This document shows positions 34,874 to 45,119 of a DNA stretch of 64,000 bases, one piece after another. Below the pieces are notes generated by a model. That model was not told the DNA's origin and did no database searches. It was given only the letters and a program-made list of their open reading frames with translations. Each line of letters opens with the position of its first letter. Positions within the stretch are counted from its first letter, which is position 1. The position numbers were made by a program, and so were the translations under genes. This DNA comes from Thalassia testudinum (lineage: Eukaryota > Streptophyta > Magnoliopsida > Alismatales > Hydrocharitaceae): assembly GCA_037157565.1 (NCBI GenBank), contig JAZHRO010000054.1, positions 20,629,501 to 20,693,500 of the forward strand, in the 5' to 3' direction.

Positions 34874-36354
34874 AAACACGCCTCACAGGGCACGTCCTTC
34901 CGGGTTAGCTGTGTCATAGGACGTGCAATCTGCGAGAAACCCCTGATAAACCGCCTGTAGTAACCTGCCAGTCCCAAGAAACTACGGATCTCTGTCACTG
35001 TACGCGGTCTCTCCCACCTGAGCATTGTCTCAACCTTGGCTGGGTCCACAACCAAGCCATCCCTGGAAATCACATGACCTAAGAAGGTCACCTCCCTTAA
35101 CCAGAACTCACACTTGCTATATTTGGCGTACAGCCTACATCATCTCAGTGTGTCCAAAATCATCTGCAAGTGCTGTCCGTGTTGCGCCTGATATCGAGAG
35201 TAGATGAGCACATCATCAATGAATACCACCATGAACTGATCCAGATACGGTCTGAGCACCCGGTTCATCAAATCCATGAAAGCAGCGGGGGTGTTGGTCA
35301 GCCTAAATGGCATGACCAAAAACTCGTAGTGTCCATACCAGGTGCGGAAAGCTGTATTGGAGACGTTGTTCTCTCTGATCCTCAACTGGTGGTAGCCAGA
35401 CCTTAAGTCTATCTTGGAGAATACCGTGGCATCTCGTAACTGGACAAACAAGTCGTCAATCCTCGGTAGCAGATACCTATTCTTGATGATAGCCTTATTC
35501 AGCTGTCTGTAGTCCACACAAAGGCGTAGGGTACCATTCTTCTTCTTCACAAACAATACCGGGGCTCCCCACGGAGATGCACTGGGCCTCACAAAGCCCT
35601 TCTCCAGAAGGTCCTACAATTGGGACTTGAGCTCTCGCAGCTCAAGTGGTGCCATCCTGTAAGGTGCCATAGAAATGGGGCTGGTCTCCGGTACCGGTAA
35701 GATCTCAAACTCGATTTCACGCTTGGGCAGTAGTCCTGGCAGCTCCTCTGGGAACACGTCGGGGTACTCTCTGACCACCGGGATACTCTGAAAGTCTGCC
35801 ACGGGGCTACGCTCTGCCACTACATAAGCCAGAAAGCTCTCACACCCTTGGCCCAAAAGTCTCGCCGCCCGAAGTGCAGAAATGCACCTGAAGCCTCCGT
35901 CCATTGGCTATCCGTGAAACTCAAAAGAGGGCAACTCTGGTATGGAGAAGGCGATCTTCCTCTCAAAATAGTCTACCGAAGCATGGTAAGCGGACAGCCA
36001 GTCCATCCCCAGAATCACGCCAAAGTCCTCCATCGGTATCACAATCAGATCAGCGGAGAGGCTGTGCCTCCCAACACTGATCTCACAACCTGTGTAAACT
36101 TCCTCAGCTACAAACAACTGACCTCCCAGACCTTTGATCACAAACAGATCTTCTAACAACACACAGTCCTGCCCTAAACTGACAGCAAAACTAGTAGTGA
36201 CAAACGAGTGCGTGGCGCCGGAATCAAAAAGTGTGTAAACTAGTCTGCCAGAAACTGTAACCATACCTGCCACCACTGAACCTGAAGCTCTGGCATCTCT
36301 GTGTGTCAGGGCGTTGATACGCCCCTCAGCCCTAGGTGCGGACGAAGCAGCCAC
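34874..36354 (-). pseudogene. Protease and reverse transcriptase of the Tekay-like element (truncated)
   Basis: On the minus strand from 36354: an aspartic protease with the DSGATHSFV active site (about codon 45) and GMDW, a linker with VVREYPDVFPEELPGL, then reverse transcriptase with [24 protein letters not shown], the catalytic FIDD ([11 protein letters not shown]) and LGHVISRDG, ending in the RT connection at TRKDVP. One frame runs throughout, broken by three in-frame stops near 35908, 35614 and 35140. At least one is a TAG where CAG would be expected, which fits C-to-T decay. RNase H and integrase are absent because the element is truncated. It would make cDNA from the element RNA. Confidence 0.9.
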
Positions 36355-36360
36355 ACTCTG

Positions 36361-39003
36361 TGTAACGACCCGATTCCCGAGTCCTTACGAGACACGAGAA
36401 CCGGACCGACTCGACTAATCCCAAGACCTAGTCGTCCAACGAGGAAGTAATCAAAAGAGCAGTAAAATAAACCACATTCAACATGAAATATAACTAGCAG
36501 TAACAAAATACAGCAGTAAGAAAAAGAACTACTACAGCATGTACCACCACAACAGTAGAACAACATTCATAACATAACAAGAACTACAAGTAAAGAAAAG
36601 TACAGAGGGTAACAAGAACTACTCACTACAGTGGAACAAAAATGGCTCAAAAGAACAGTGGTAACTCTACTGGACCCTACTCGGCCCAGCGTCCTCTGCA
36701 GCCGTTGACCCTAGCTGCTCAACACCTGGTCCTGAAAAGTAACGAGTGTAACATGTCAGCGAAACGCTGAGTAGAGTGGCAGCTAAACTAAAGGAGCACT
36801 AAAGTGTACAGTAGCTGTTTTATTTTCTTTCTTCCTTTATTTACATATTTCTATTGTTTCACAATTTATCTATTTCTCAGATCCTTTACTTGATCTCGAA
36901 TGTTCCTCGTGGGAACGATCTTGATTGCAGTCTTTTCCGAACAGTAGAAGTAACACGTGATGCTCTCCTGGCCGGGAGAGTCCCCCGTGGTGATCCTACT
37001 CTTAGTCAACCACCCCAAGGTCACTGACAGATGTAACGGTGACTATGGCACGCGCGGTAAACGCACGGGTAGCTACCCCGCACTAGCACGCGGTCAATCG
37101 TTTCCGTTAACGGGTGCACCCAAAGCACAGCACGGAACTAGTATAGGGCAGAGCTCTCTCAGTAACAGGGGTCCAACCCCTCCACAGTAACCAAACAGGG
37201 GCCTTGCCCCTCCACAGTCCGCGCACCCTCGCCTGACTACCCTGGTTTGCCCAGTGGGCCTAACAAGTCGGTGTAGGTGAGCTAGCAGAACCCTGGGGCT
37301 CGTGGGGTAGCTAGTACTCGCCCTACACTAGTAGCTCTCCTCGGTACTGTGTACACGAGGGCCAACAAGTCGGTACAAAGTGGCCAGACCTAACCCCGGG
37401 TCCCTGGGCCGGCTGGCTCCGCTCTGCACTAAGTAGGTAACAGGTGCTTCCCCTGGCACTACGTACCCAAGAGACAACGCACCTCCACATCTTTCCTTCT
37501 CATTTCCATTTCATTCTCTTTCCAGGAGTTCTACTCCTAATTCCCCGTAGGGTTCTAGCTCTTTTAACTCGGCACATTCAGGTTTCCCCCTTTTCGGTTT
37601 CACGTTCATACAACCCATATTCTCAATCATGTTCATTTATTCATAACGGACAGCTGTTAAAATCAATTTACATGCAGCTATTATTTCCTTTCCACAGTTT
37701 CCAAGACTGCAATATCTATACTCATTTCACTAATTTTCCAGTCCTAGGATTCATGCCGTACCCTAGGATCTATCATTCAATCTATTTTTCCAGCCCTAGG
37801 ATTCATGCAATACCCTAGGTTCTATCATTCAATCTGGTTTCTCATTCCTAGGATTCATGCAATGCCCTAGGTTAAATTAATTGTTCCATAATTGTAACAA
37901 ATTATGTTAATAAATTCTAAAGCCACTCTTGGTCGGAAATCCCGCGCGTCTCCGCAACCCCCGAGACTACAATGGAACGGGGTCCTAACACAAGGAGTTT
38001 CTCAGAATAGTATATAATTACTGTAGACAGGTAGAGGATTTTATTCCGAAAAGAACGCAACTTGAAACGCGGAAACAGACTCCGAACGGGCCCTAAACGG
38101 GTCGAAAACGACGAAACAGTCTAAAATCAGACGTTTGGAACCTCTTCCAGACGTCTTAAAAAGTGGGTCAGATGGTACTTTTGCTCTGCGTAGTCTCTCA
38201 GACGTCCAGAAGCCTGCGGGGGCGTCTGGCCTAGTTCCCAAACGTCCGATGGTCACCCCGGACGTCTGGAAGTCCTTCCAGTCGTCTGGCACTGTGGCTG
38301 GACGTCTGATTCGCGTTGGATGCGAATCTCGGTGCCTGCACGTACCACTCATCGCTCTCAGTACAATGGTCGCAGAAAAGGACGAAGGACAAAAAATAAC
38401 TTACTTGTCAGACATCTGGACAGTCCTCCAGACATCTTCCTCGTCGTCTAGTTGGAATCACAGACGTCTGATTCTGGAAAAACTTCCAGAATCAGAGCTC
38501 GACTCGCCCTCTGCCCGCGACGCACGGCCACGCCGCACCTCGTCCGCCTGCTTCTCGAGTTGCAGCAGCCCTCCAGCGACGCTCCACGCCCGCGGCTCCC
38601 CCGCCGGCCGGCTCTAGCTACCCTGGCAAGTTCGAGCCCTCACGGCTGAGCGTCTCCTCCCTCGCGCAACGCCTCCTCCTGCACACCCGCCGTGGCTGCC
38701 GCTGCCGCCGCTTGCTCACTCTCGCACTCTCGCACCGGCTGGAAGAGGAAGAAGGGAGCGGAGGGGACGAGAGTGAGGGAGAGGGCGAGGCCCTTTCTAA
38801 AGCCGTGCGGGGAGAGAGAGAGAGGGGGGGCAGCGCCTGCGCCCGCAGGAGGAGAGGGAAAAAGAGGGTATCCGCAGGTCTGCGTGCGCAGGTGCGCAGA
38901 CGAAATCCACTGTGCCGCAGAAATTAAATCCCAGACGTCTGGTTAGACATCTGGGCCAGCTCCGAAATGTCTTAAGGGATGTTTTGAAGCTGCGTTCGTA
39001 ACA
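36361..39003 (-). mobile_element. Solo LTR, Tekay-like, inserted in gag-pol, TSD CTCTG
   Basis: On the + strand it reads TGTAACGACC...TTCGTAACA, with CTCTG at 36356-36360 and 39004-39008. It is 2643 bp and has the same orientation as its host element (the end that adjoins the primer site in the related 5' LTR is at 36361). It separates gag from protease. It contains the hairpin (38470-38493), the candidate intron (38336-38404), the 52-bp repeats (37740-37870) and the GC-rich block (36955-37440), all in reverse. It is the reference complete LTR for copy A at the window start. Confidence 0.95.
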
Positions 39004-39008
39004 CTCTG

Positions 39009-40263
39009 CGTTGGACGGGTAGCCGCTGGCCGGTACCCTCCCCACGACTACTGTCCTCCCTTAAGCGCCTGGGAACATCGGCTTCCTGCTCGTCCTCCAG
39101 TGCACGACGCGGGGAGCATCTGCTGACCTCTAGCCCTAGACGGGCAGTCCCTCCTGATGTGGCCCGGCTGGCCACATTGGTAGCAAAGGGGAACTCGACT
39201 CCCGCCCTCAATAGGTCCCTGCTGATAGTTGGGCAGGGGTCCGGTGCTGGCAGCTGGTCCCTGTCGGGGGCCCCCAAAGGCCACTGACGGCCCCACAAAG
39301 CGTGACAGCTCTCCTGCAGGCGCCGCGTGCCTTCTCTCTCGTCGGCCCTGTGAGAGGTCTGGCTGGTAGGGCCTCTTCCGTTCGCTGTCGGTATCACGTG
39401 CGGTCGGGTTGGTCTCCTCATATGTCATAGCTGCCTCCACTACCCTTGAGAATGTAGGCAGCTTTAGGGGTTTAACATACCCCCGGATAGTAGGTCGGAG
39501 CCTCTTGGTGAACCTCCAAAGGCGCTCCTCCTCAGTAGCTACAGCTGTCGCGGCGAAATGAGATAGCTCCAAAAAATGCGTGCGGTACGCGCTCACGGTC
39601 ATCGTCCCCTGGCGGAGAGTGTGGAACTCCCGCCTCCTCTGGTCCTGCCATGTCTGAGGAAAGTACTACTCGCAGAAGAGGGTGACTAACTGGTCCCAAG
39701 TCGGCTCGGCCCTCTCCTGACTTCTGACTGCCCTCCACCATATGTGTGCCGCGCTCTCCAGCTGGTACGTGGCAAAGGTCACGCGGCACTCCGCAGGGGG
39801 GTGAAGGGTGTCAAACACCTTCTCGATCTGCTTGAGCCAGTCCTCCGCCTCAGTTGAGTCCTCATCCCCCTTGAAGGAGGGGGAACTTTCGGAACTGTCC
39901 GAAAAGCTCGTAATGGCGCTGAAGTGGGGAAACTGGTATGCCCCCAGGCAAGGAGGGCTCATGCTCGGAAGCGTCAGAGGACAGTGGGGGCAGTGGAGGA
40001 CCACCCCCTCCCCCATGTCCAGTGCTGTGTCTGTTTCGCGGTCCGACAGATGACTCCCCCTCTGCAGCCCCAGGGAGAGGCACCTGTGGAGGCGGGTGAA
40101 GTTCCCCTTGTACGATCTCCCGTATTAGCTGGGCGAGATCTTGGGCCTGAACGCCCGGAAGTAGTGGCTGATCCACTAAGACGTCGGGCTTAATGCGTCC
40201 ACCCCTTCGACCTCGTCCTCGGCTGCGTCCGTGGCCCGCCTCAATGACTCCACGTCGAGGCAT
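39009..40263 (-). pseudogene. gag of the Tekay-like element (broken)
   Basis: The start chosen is the ATG at 40263 (MPRRGVIEAGHGRSRGRG), a basic N-terminus typical of the lineage and the first Met after the primer site leader. The capsid-like part (FKGDEDSTEAEDWLKQIEKV, then WWRAV and WDQLVTLF) is in another frame. A stop lies near 39667. The sequence then continues through FTKRLRPTIRGYVK and YEETN to a zinc knuckle CYQCGQPGHIRRDC at about 39170-39211. At least one frameshift (near 39870) and one stop separate the parts. It ends at the solo LTR. The product would have been the particle protein. Confidence 0.85.
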
Positions 40264-40267
40264 CTCC

Positions 40268-40416
40268 TGCAAGGAGATGCGAACACGGAACAGAAAGACG
40301 TCAATTCCACAGACATTCAACAAAGGTACTCAGAATAGATGTCAAGGAGATGCGAACACGGAACAGAAAGACGTCAATTCCACAGACATTCAACAAAGGT
40401 ACTCAGAATAGATGTC
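40268..40416 (-). repeat. 73-bp tandem duplication in the Tekay-like leader
   Basis: AAGGAGATGCGAACACGG begins at 40271 and again at 40344, and the units look identical apart from their edges. The duplication lies between the primer site and the gag start codon, in the untranslated leader. Confidence 0.9.
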
Positions 40417-40532
40417 AAAAGGTACGTTGCGGTGGTTACTCTAGTCACAAGTACGTAAATTGGTTATTTTTTTTTTGAAATAAGCACGTGAATTGGTTAT
40501 TTTCCAGCTAGTTGGTTTACTTCTCGAGACGA

Positions 40533-40548
40533 CCTTGCTCTGATACCA
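40533..40548 (-). other. Primer-binding site of the Tekay-like element
   Basis: The minus strand reads TGGTATCAGAGCAAGG, the initiator-Met type, three bases after the LTR end (40552 on this strand). It is the same primer class as the copia elements in the window. Confidence 0.92.
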
Positions 40549-40551
40549 CCT

Positions 40552-40829
40552 TGTTACAACTCGGTTCCCGAATCCCTACAGGACACGAGACCGGACCGAC
40601 TTGACTGATCCCAAGACCCAGTTGTCAAATGAGGAAGTAACCAAAAAGCAGTAAAATAAGCCACATTCACCATGCAAGCAACTAACAGAAACAATAGTAT
40701 AGCAGTAAAGAAATGAACTACTACAGTACACACCACCACAACAGTCGGAAGTAAATGAGTACAGGAATATAATGTTCATAATGAAAGTGTACAGAAGTGT
40801 AATAAACTACTCACTACAACAGGAAACGG
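40552..40829 (-). repeat. Tekay-like 5' LTR, part adjoining the primer site
   Basis: The minus strand ends GATTCGGGAACCGAGTTGTAACA, matching the right ends at 2717 and 14691. It is interrupted at 40829/40830 by the Athila-like element and resumes at 54362; the two parts sum to about 2.76 kb. Confidence 0.9.
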
Positions 40830-41034
40830 TGATAACGGCCGATAACTTATGACTAGGTTTTGTTGTTTTGTTACAGAAATTATGTTGTAGTACAGATAGT
40901 CATTGCCATTATTACAATTTATTACTCGAAAATAAAAGAGTTCCCGAGGTCGAACTCAGGGAGCAAGTTATATTCTAGAAGTACGAAGTTTCTATTACAA
41001 AAATAAAGAGAGAGAGAGAGAGAATTTGTTGGCT

Positions 41035-41425
41035 CCTCCTTCTTTTCTGCTCTCGTTTGTCTTCTTTTCTCTTCTCTTTTTTTTTTTCTTCTTCTTTCTT
41101 CTTCTTGCAGTCCTTCTTCCTTGGCCTTCTTCTTTTTCTTTTTCCTTCTCTTCTCTTGCGGTCTGCTTCCTCTTCTTCTGCTCTTTCTTTTCTCGGCCAA
41201 GTGTGTTCTTCTTTCTCTTCGTCTTCTGCTTCCTTCAGCTCTTTGTCTTCTTCTCTTCTTCTTTTTCTTCTTCCTGCCTTCTCTTCTTCTTCTTCTTCCT
41301 TCTGTTCTTCTTCTTTCTGTCCATCTCTTTCTTTTTCTTCTTCCTTGCGGTCCTGTTCTTTTCTGCTGTGGCTTTCTTCTTCTTCTTCTTCTTCTTCTTC
41401 CTTCTGTTCTTCTTCTTCGCTTGTG
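41035..41425 (+). repeat. CTT/TTC-rich low-complexity tract in Athila LTR
   Basis: It consists of repeated TTCTTC with interruptions, and produces long Phe/Ser/Leu frames on the + strand and Lys/Arg/Glu frames on the minus strand. The homologous tract at 51843-52215 is shorter, and a related tract lies at 58330-58780 in the solo LTR. It is not coding. Confidence 0.9.
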
Positions 41426-42730
41426 CCTGCACACTCAAAGTTCGATCAGAGGGTAAAACCTACTCTACCCTCCCCCCATGTCTCTCTCTCTCAGAATTCG
41501 CTCTTAGGAAAGCTCTCCCAGAGCAACCGGTTAATCGGGTATGCGGGTCGCGCCCGAGTCCAGGCCCACCGACGTGAGGTGGTGGGCGAGGAGTGCAGGT
41601 CGGGCTAATCGGGTCGGGCTAGGTCCGCGGGGCGTGAGCGCGGACGAGGCCGGATAATCGGGCGGGTGAAGGGGACCTCACCCCGTGATTTGAGGCGAAC
41701 AGCTTAAGGCACTTTTTGCCTTTAAGCGCCTGCTCGCCTCAGTGAGTTTTTGAGGTGGGACTAAATGTCCCACCCCGATTGGACGCCCGCGCGGAGGAGG
41801 TAGCGTACAATCGAGGCTCCACGTGAAGGCTTTGCCCCAACTGTAGCCTGGGACTTCTTTGCGGAGATGCCCCGTGCAGCCTGGGAATCTGACCTGGGCG
41901 TGGCGCGCCTGGAGGAGCAGGTTGAAGAAGCTGCTTCACTCAGTAATGGCAGCGGCGAGCGAAGTACCTGCTCACAGAGAAACGGCCTCTCGGCCTAATC
42001 AGATACGCGGAGGACCTTCGCCGTAGCACGGCGAAGGTGGTCGGGGGGTCTGCAGGTGGCGGGGCGGAGCCTAAGGGCCACCCTAGGTCAAACTGCAGGT
42101 TGGGAGATGGGTTTGGTCGGTGGTTCTGCGGAGGGCAATTGGTGGGAAGTGGAAGGGCAGAGGTTGATCAGGGTGAGGAGGCGGAGGTTCTGTGAGGGTC
42201 GGCGAGCCGTGTGGGGTGTTGGAGTGACGGGAGCGGGTTGCCGGAGTTTGGCCGGAGGTGGGGAAGGTGAGAGTGTTTGGGCGAGGTCGAGGGCGACAGT
42301 AAAGATTTACAGTGAGAAAAAGAAAGAGGGGAGGAAGAGGAGAGCTTACACCTACCTAGCGGGACGAGGGGGGGCTGGAGCAGGCGACTGTCATATCGAT
42401 TGTCGCCGGAGAAGAAGCTGCCCAGAGAGAGGGGCGGCGGCGAGGAGAGGGCTGGAGAAGTGCGCGCTGGGTGCGGCGCGGCGCGGGAAGAGCGAGGGAA
42501 GGCAGCCCTGCTGCTGGTAGTGCGGCAGAGCGACGAGGAGGAGGAGGAGAAACCGCCGGAGCAAGGGGGCCTCTTTCGGAGTGGGAAGAGAGGAAGTGAG
42601 GGGGTATCTCCGTCATATCCGAGCTGGAGAGTTCGGCAGAGCGTCGAGGGTTTTTATAGAGGCCAAAAACAGAGAGGAGGGCGGAGGGAGACGACGTGTC
42701 TCCCTCACCGGAGGACGCCGGAGATGGAGA

Positions 42731-42766
42731 CCCATATCGTCCGTGCGTTCGCACGGGCGGTATGGG
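42731..42766. other. LTR hairpin with covarying stem
   Basis: The left arm CCCATATCGTCCGTG pairs with the right arm CACGGGCGGTATGGG across a short GCGTTCG loop region. The same element occurs at 53527-53562 and, with changed but still paired bases, at 60096-60125 (ATGCCT...AGGCAT in place of ATACCG...CGGTAT). A second inverted repeat follows at 42781-42824 (CCTGCGACG/CGTCGCAGG). The conserved pairing suggests a structured RNA or DNA element; its role is unknown. Confidence 0.6.
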
Positions 42767-43565
42767 CGATTGCAGCGATCAGGGGGGTGTTCCTGCGACG
42801 GCAGACGTCGCAGGGAACCCCCGATTGTCTTGGCAGAGGGTCTCCCTCACTCTGCGCGGCGCCATGCTCCCGCAAAGTCGCCGGAGCAAGTCGCTACTCA
42901 GAGTTTTGCAGGGAGGACCCAAATGCAAAGAACGAAGAAGAGTTAGGGGCTAAAACGTGAGGATTTCAAAAGCTGAGGACCAAAAAGCAAAGTCGGTCAA
43001 GAAGGTCTCTTCCTAGGCTCAAGTTTTTATACATGACTAAATGGGACCTAAGGATTCTGATGGTGAATTTTATTTCTAGATCAAACCTTGTTTGATCGGT
43101 TAATTTACGCAAAAACCCAAATTAAGTTATTAATTGGGCATGGTTCTCAATGTAGGTCAAAATGGGTTTCCAAGGCCAAATCGAAGGTTCTAAACCCTAG
43201 AAATTATTTTTATATGATTTTTAGAGGATTTATTTCATTTTTACTTTGCCTCGAACCTCGTGAATTGAAGTGGGTTTGTTTTAGGGTTACAGAATGTCAT
43301 TTATTTCTTAAATTGCTCATGAACCCATTTCTGATTGATTCAACCCACTTTTTATCTTATTTAGATCATTTGACCTATGTTCGGTCTCTGAGAAATTCCG
43401 TTTATGTACTGCAATGGTGAAATTGCAGTTTTTAACCTTTATTTCATGTTTTCTTCTCAGAACACTTATTCCTCAATTAAGCCCTTTGCTAAGTTATGTA
43501 GGAGCTTTTATCTTCTGTATTAGGTCAAAATGAGCTAGTTATGGCTCATGATGAGGTTTTCATCA

Positions 43566-43573
43566 TACCCCCA
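43566..43573 (-). other. Polypurine tract of the Athila-like element
   Basis: The minus strand reads TGGGGGTA directly before the 3' LTR start TGATG, the expected plus-strand priming position. Confidence 0.75.
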
Positions 43574-44007
43574 TGCCTAGCTTTTGCTAGTCCCTTAGCA
43601 AAAACTTAAGGTTTCAACCCTTGTTCTAGACCATGATGTTCTTAATAGCTTCAGATAAGTGCTTTTTCATTTGAACTTAGATTATGTTAGAATGCTGACT
43701 ATAGGCCTAAAAGGTATTCTAGTACCAATTAAGATCCAGATCTGTCTAGCCTCAGCCTCAGTCTTTGGCAAAGGTTTTTAAGGCCTACAAGAACTAACCT
43801 AAGGTCTATTGGACTTTGTGGTTAAAGCACCCATGCTTGAAATGATTTTAGTCCTGGCTCAGTTCGCAGTGCATTTTGTAAGAGAGAGAGATAGAAAATT
43901 TTTCTGTTTGGAAAGTTTTCTCTCTCTTTTTATTTCTAGCTTAGGATTGGCTTTTCAACACGGTCTGTATCAGATTCCTTGCTCCCATCATCAATCCTCA
44001 AGGGTTC

Positions 44008-44156
44008 CTGGCATTCGATGCTTCGAGATAGCACCGCCCATGGTAACCCCCGGAACCCTGGCTATTGAGATTTCGAGATAATCCCATCCATGGTGTTCCG
44101 TGGCCGAATCCAGACCCTGGCAATTGACACTTCATGATAATGCCATCCATGGAATC
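44008..44156 (-). repeat. Tandem repeat (about 55-60 bp, three units) in the Athila 3' spacer
   Basis: The units each contain CCTGGC(A/T)ATT-like sequence, a TTCGAGATA/TTCATGATA word and CCATCCATGG or CCGCCCATGG, near 44008, 44060 and 44119. They lie between the integrase end and the polypurine tract, where envelope-like frames of some Athila elements would be, but they do not form a gene. Confidence 0.65.
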
Positions 44157-45119
44157 TGAACCAGCAGAGTGCTTACATGCCCCCAGTAGGATATGTAAAT
44201 ATCCTAAGAGACAAGCACCGAGGAGATGATATTTTGTTACGCGTCTTCGAGGGGATTTCCCACCTCTCCGCGCTGGGAACTCGTCCAAATCAACTTGTGT
44301 TGATTGGCCGCTCCTATTCTAGGTGTACTTTTTAGAATTTTTGCGACGCCTCTGCGTGATTTTGATTTTTACGCTTACTGAACCAGGTTGTGTGTGAGGT
44401 TAGGGTGCTTAGGTTACTGAGTCCTGTAGACCAAAGTTAGTTAATGAGACCAAATACTCCCTAAGTCTTGGACCTAATACTTAAGCTTTTCATTTTCCTC
44501 AACCTCTTGAGGAGTGTCTAGATCTTAATGGGTACTAAGAGTCTATCCAAGAATGCCTAAAGTTTGCGTTCTTACTAATCTTATTGTGCACTTTTCATTT
44601 CTTTTCCTGAATAAGGTCTAGAACTTAAGTTAATTCCTTAGTTCCTTACTAATGACTATCAATTTTTTTCCTTCATTTTTGTGCTCCTATTTCATTTTGA
44701 TTCCTTTTTCTCCTCCCATATCCCAAAATTCCTCCTCTCATTTTATTATCTTTTTCAAAAATTTTTAATTTTTTTGGTATTTTTGGCATATGTGAATTTT
44801 TTGTTTAAAACCTTCTCTTACAAGTTTTGCACCTTCATACCCCCCATGCCTAAGATTTTTAATGTCCTCATTGTAACCTAGGGGGTTTTTATTTACTTAG
44901 TTCATTCCTTATGACAGATGTTTGGATGAGTGAATGGGTCGGGATGAATTTTGCGGACGATTTCTAATCCTAGATGCAAGCATCCGAGGTGGAGTCGGCT
45001 ATCTTAAAGGGTGAACCTTAAGTGCACAAAGGTGTCAAAAAGGTTTTAGATTTTCAGAAAATGACGGGCTGCCTCCCGTTAAGCGCTGAGTTTTACGCCA
45101 TCGGCTGGGCGCAATAAGC

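Larger units (their letters stand above)
40830..43565 (-). repeat. 3' LTR of the Athila-like element
   Basis: On the + strand it runs from TGATAACGGCC (40830) to CTTATGGCTCATGATGA-like sequence ending TTTTCATCA at 43565. Contents include an (AG)n run (41009), a 400-base CTT-rich tract (41035-41425), a GC-rich middle (41530-42960) and a strong hairpin (42731-42766). The CTT tract and (AG)n differ in length from the other LTR, which accounts for part of the size difference. Confidence 0.92.

Noticed and set aside
35025..36156. Plus-strand frames over the Tekay-like pol
   Set aside because: They are antisense shadows of the protease and reverse transcriptase read on the minus strand.
36957..37190. 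77-codon frames in the GC-rich Tekay LTR block (also 13861-14094, 31388-31699)
   Set aside because: Conserved at DNA level in every LTR copy and antisense to the element. Conservation is explained by LTR homology and the frame is not kept open in copy A.
41026..41608. Long open frames of Phe/Ser/Leu (+) and Lys/Arg/Glu (-), also at 51793-52404
   Set aside because: They are the translation of a CTT microsatellite tract inside the Athila LTRs. Length varies between the two LTRs and no domain is present.
42056..42960. Overlapping 130-190 codon frames in GC-rich sequence (again at 52801-53756 and 59399-60309)
   Set aside because: They lie in the GC-rich middle of Athila LTRs, where stops are rare by composition. 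Frames on both strands overlap and the frames differ between LTR copies.
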